35,303 bases of DNA from Enterococcus pseudoavium NBRC 100491. Lineage in GTDB: Bacteria > Bacillota > Bacilli > Lactobacillales > Enterococcaceae. Under the pieces are notes generated by a model. It ran no database searches. It was not told where the DNA came from and saw only the letters and a program-made list of their open reading frames with translations. The translations under genes and the position numbers were made by a program. Of the stretch, positions 34,160-35,303 are shown piece by piece (position 1 is the stretch's first letter; every line of letters begins with the position of its first letter). Location of the stretch: positions 1 through 35,303 of the forward strand of contig NZ_BCQF01000026.1 in the NCBI RefSeq assembly GCF_001544295.1. The letters are read 5' to 3'.

Positions 34160-34711
34160 TTAAATTTTATCGACTTGGTCAAAATCTAACTCGGTACTAG
34201 TTTCACGACCGAACATATCGATATTGGCTTTGATCTTATCGCGTTCTTCGTCAATCTCAGTGATGACTCCTTCAAGTCCAGCAAAAGCACCTTCGATGAT
34301 TTTTACTGTTTCGCCAACTTCGACTTCAAGATCGTGTTGACGTGTGCTCATCCCTAATGAACGCAAGATATGATTGATTTCCTCAGGCATCAATGGCGCT
34401 GGCTTGCTTCCGGCACCGTGTGAACCAACAAAACCAGTTACACCAGGTGTATTTCGAACAACATACCAAGAATCATCGGTCATCACCATTTCAACTAACA
34501 CATAACCAGGGAAAGTTTTATGAACGATTTCTTTTTCTTTACCGCCCTTGACTTCTGTCTCAGTTTCTTCAGGGACAACCACGCGGAAGATATAGTCTTC
34601 CATCCGCATACTTTGTGCACGTGATTCAATGTTCGCCTTTACTTTGTTTTCATAGCCGGAATAAGTATGCAATACATACCATTGTTTTTCAAAAGATTCC
34701 ATTTTCGCCAT
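34160..34711 (-). CDS. nusG: Transcription antitermination factor NusG
   Basis: 183-aa elongation factor that binds RNA polymerase and, through its KOW domain, ribosomes or Rho. NGN domain (about 8-115: WYVLHTYSGYENKVK, FPGYVLVEM, RNTPGVTGFVG) and C-terminal KOW domain (about 128-183: VGETVKIIEGAFAGLEGVI). Start ATG at 34711 with GAGGAG just upstream; ATG at 34702 would also work. Preceded by secE and an internal promoter/attenuator-like hairpin. Confidence 0.96.
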   Translation of the reverse strand: MAKMESFEKQWYVLHTYSGYENKVKANIESRAQSMRMEDYIFRVVVPEETETEVKGGKEKEIVHKTFPGYVLVEMVMTDDSWYVVRNTPGVTGFVGSHGAGSKPAPLMPEEINHILRSLGMSTRQHDLEVEVGETVKIIEGAFAGLEGVITEIDEERDKIKANIDMFGRETSTELDFDQVDKI

Positions 34712-34733
34712 CGGCTCCTCGTTCTAAAATAAA

Positions 34734-34758
34734 AAAACCTCAGCAATCGCAAGGTTTT
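34734..34758. terminator. Attenuator-like hairpin between secE and nusG
   Basis: AAAACCT (34734-34740) pairs with AGGTTTT (34752-34758), with T-runs on both strands. On the minus strand it lies after the extended -10 and before the nusG ribosome binding site, so it could limit transcription of nusG. Confidence 0.7.
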
Positions 34759-34769
34759 TTCTCACAAAC

Positions 34770-34778
34770 AGTATAACA
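34770..34778 (-). promoter_or_regulatory. Extended -10 promoter before nusG
   Basis: Minus strand TGTTATACT, -10 TATACT at 34770-34775, upstream of the attenuator-like hairpin. Confidence 0.5.
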
Positions 34779-34798
34779 TGCTTTTTTTGAATTGGCTA

Positions 34799-34969
34799 CT
34801 AACGAATGATCAAATTGATCAATGCTTGAATCGCTGTATCCATGATGAAAAACATCAACGCAAAAATGATGGCTGTTTCGATAACAACTAATGAATCATG
34901 GCGTAATTGTTTTTTTGAAGGCCATGAAACAAGTTTCATTTCTTCTCTGACACTCCGTAAAAAATTCAA
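34799..34969 (-). CDS. secE: Preprotein translocase subunit SecE
   Basis: 56-aa subunit of the SecYEG channel. Translates as LNFLRSVREEMKLVSWPSKK.. with the first residue read as Met from TTG: the EMK.VSWPSKKQL signature just before one membrane helix (VVIETAIIFALMFFIMDTAI) is diagnostic. TTG at 34969 lies 7 nt behind AGGGGGA. Between rpmG and nusG, as in related genomes. Confidence 0.93.
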   Translation of the reverse strand: MNFLRSVREEMKLVSWPSKKQLRHDSLVVIETAIIFALMFFIMDTAIQALINLIIR

Positions 34970-34988
34970 ACGTTTATCCCCCTACTAA

Positions 34989-35141
34989 TTATTTTGTTTC
35001 TTTATGTATCGTGTATTGATTACAATGTTTACAAAACTTATTGATCTCTAAACGCTCTCCGCGTTTGCCTTCACTCACTGATTTCGTGTAGTTTCTAGAA
35101 CCACAAACTGTGCAGGCTAGAGCCGCTTTCTTTGTTGCCAC
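34989..35141 (-). CDS. rpmG: Ribosomal protein L33
   Basis: 50-aa large-subunit protein. Begins [18 protein letters not shown] from GTG at 35141, and contains two CxxC zinc pairs (CTVC and CKHC), so this is the zinc-binding C+ form. Ribosome binding site AGGAG 8 nt upstream. First gene of rpmG-secE-nusG. Confidence 0.93.
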   Translation of the reverse strand: MATKKAALACTVCGSRNYTKSVSEGKRGERLEINKFCKHCNQYTIHKETK

Positions 35142-35201
35142 AGCGATCACTCCTAATTCCTATTGATGTATTCATTTTTTTTACAAAAATGAGTCTGTTT
35201 G

Positions 35202-35303
35202 TCATGCCGTATGCCATCCAACTAAAAACTTTTCAACTTTGCCTTGATTTAAGACATCGGTTGATTCACGACAAGCTAACATTGCGAAAAGTTGGACTCG
35301 CAT
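35202..35303 (-). CDS. Possible 3' end of a gene entering from the right
   Basis: An open frame from the window edge to TGA at 35202, giving 33 codons (MRVQLFAMLACRESTD near the edge, ending VGWHTA). It may be the C-terminus of a larger gene or chance. I do not recognise it. Between it and rpmG is only an AT-rich TCATTTTT..AAAAATGA hairpin. Confidence 0.3.
   Translation of the reverse strand: MRVQLFAMLACRESTDVLNQGKVEKFLVGWHTA

Overview
The window looks like chromosomal DNA of a low-GC Gram-positive bacterium, most likely an Enterococcus (species not determined). Three gene blocks point there: a maltose locus in which a PTS permease is followed by a maltose-6'-phosphate phosphatase (the arrangement described in E. 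faecalis), a MupG/MurQ/MurP/MurR cluster for peptidoglycan recycling, and the rpmG-secE-nusG and rplK-rplA-rplJ-rplL blocks. Strong AGGAGG ribosome binding sites and tight U-tailed terminators fit the same assignment.

Layout. 1-8.8 kb is a maltose regulon: malT-mapP leftwards, malP-pgmB-malR rightwards, with two LacI-type operators and a cre-like site in the divergent promoter region, and a 147-bp tandem repeat of structured appearance between pgmB and malR. A membrane metallophosphoesterase and a DedA protein follow. 9.6-14.5 kb holds murR facing the mupG-murQ-murP operon, which imports the MurNAc-GlcNAc disaccharide, splits it and removes lactate. 14.7-21.7 kb is mixed: a ketopantoate reductase-like protein, a small GlsB/YeaQ-type membrane protein, an amino acid permease with two CodY-like boxes, an aquaporin, an Ohr/OsmC peroxidase, a Ser/Thr-rich lipoprotein, two unrecognised genes in one frame separated by a single stop, and a GNAT acetyltransferase.

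21.9-27.7 kb is the accessory part. An 18-bp direct repeat (21893-21910 and 27718-27735) matches the 3' end of rplL; the left copy lies next to a second rplL-like terminator. Between the repeats are the 3' part of a phage tape-measure gene, an integrase lacking its N-terminus and fused back to back with it, a cold-shock protein, a LysM lipoprotein and two membrane proteins. One membrane protein carries a region resembling RelE/ParE toxins. I read this as a prophage integrated at rplL that lost its core by deletion and kept its ends and cargo genes.

The right end is housekeeping: rplL, rplJ (with leader and attenuator), rplA and rplK (each preceded by a similar L1-type mRNA element), the serine dehydratase genes sdaAB-sdaAA, a lactate oxidase, an alpha/beta-hydrolase lipoprotein, nusG, secE and rpmG. 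secE and rpmG are too short to stand out as open frames but translate clearly. Two genes (mapP and the one at 19990-20772) appear to lack a normal start codon, and each sits in frame directly behind the stop of its upstream neighbour.
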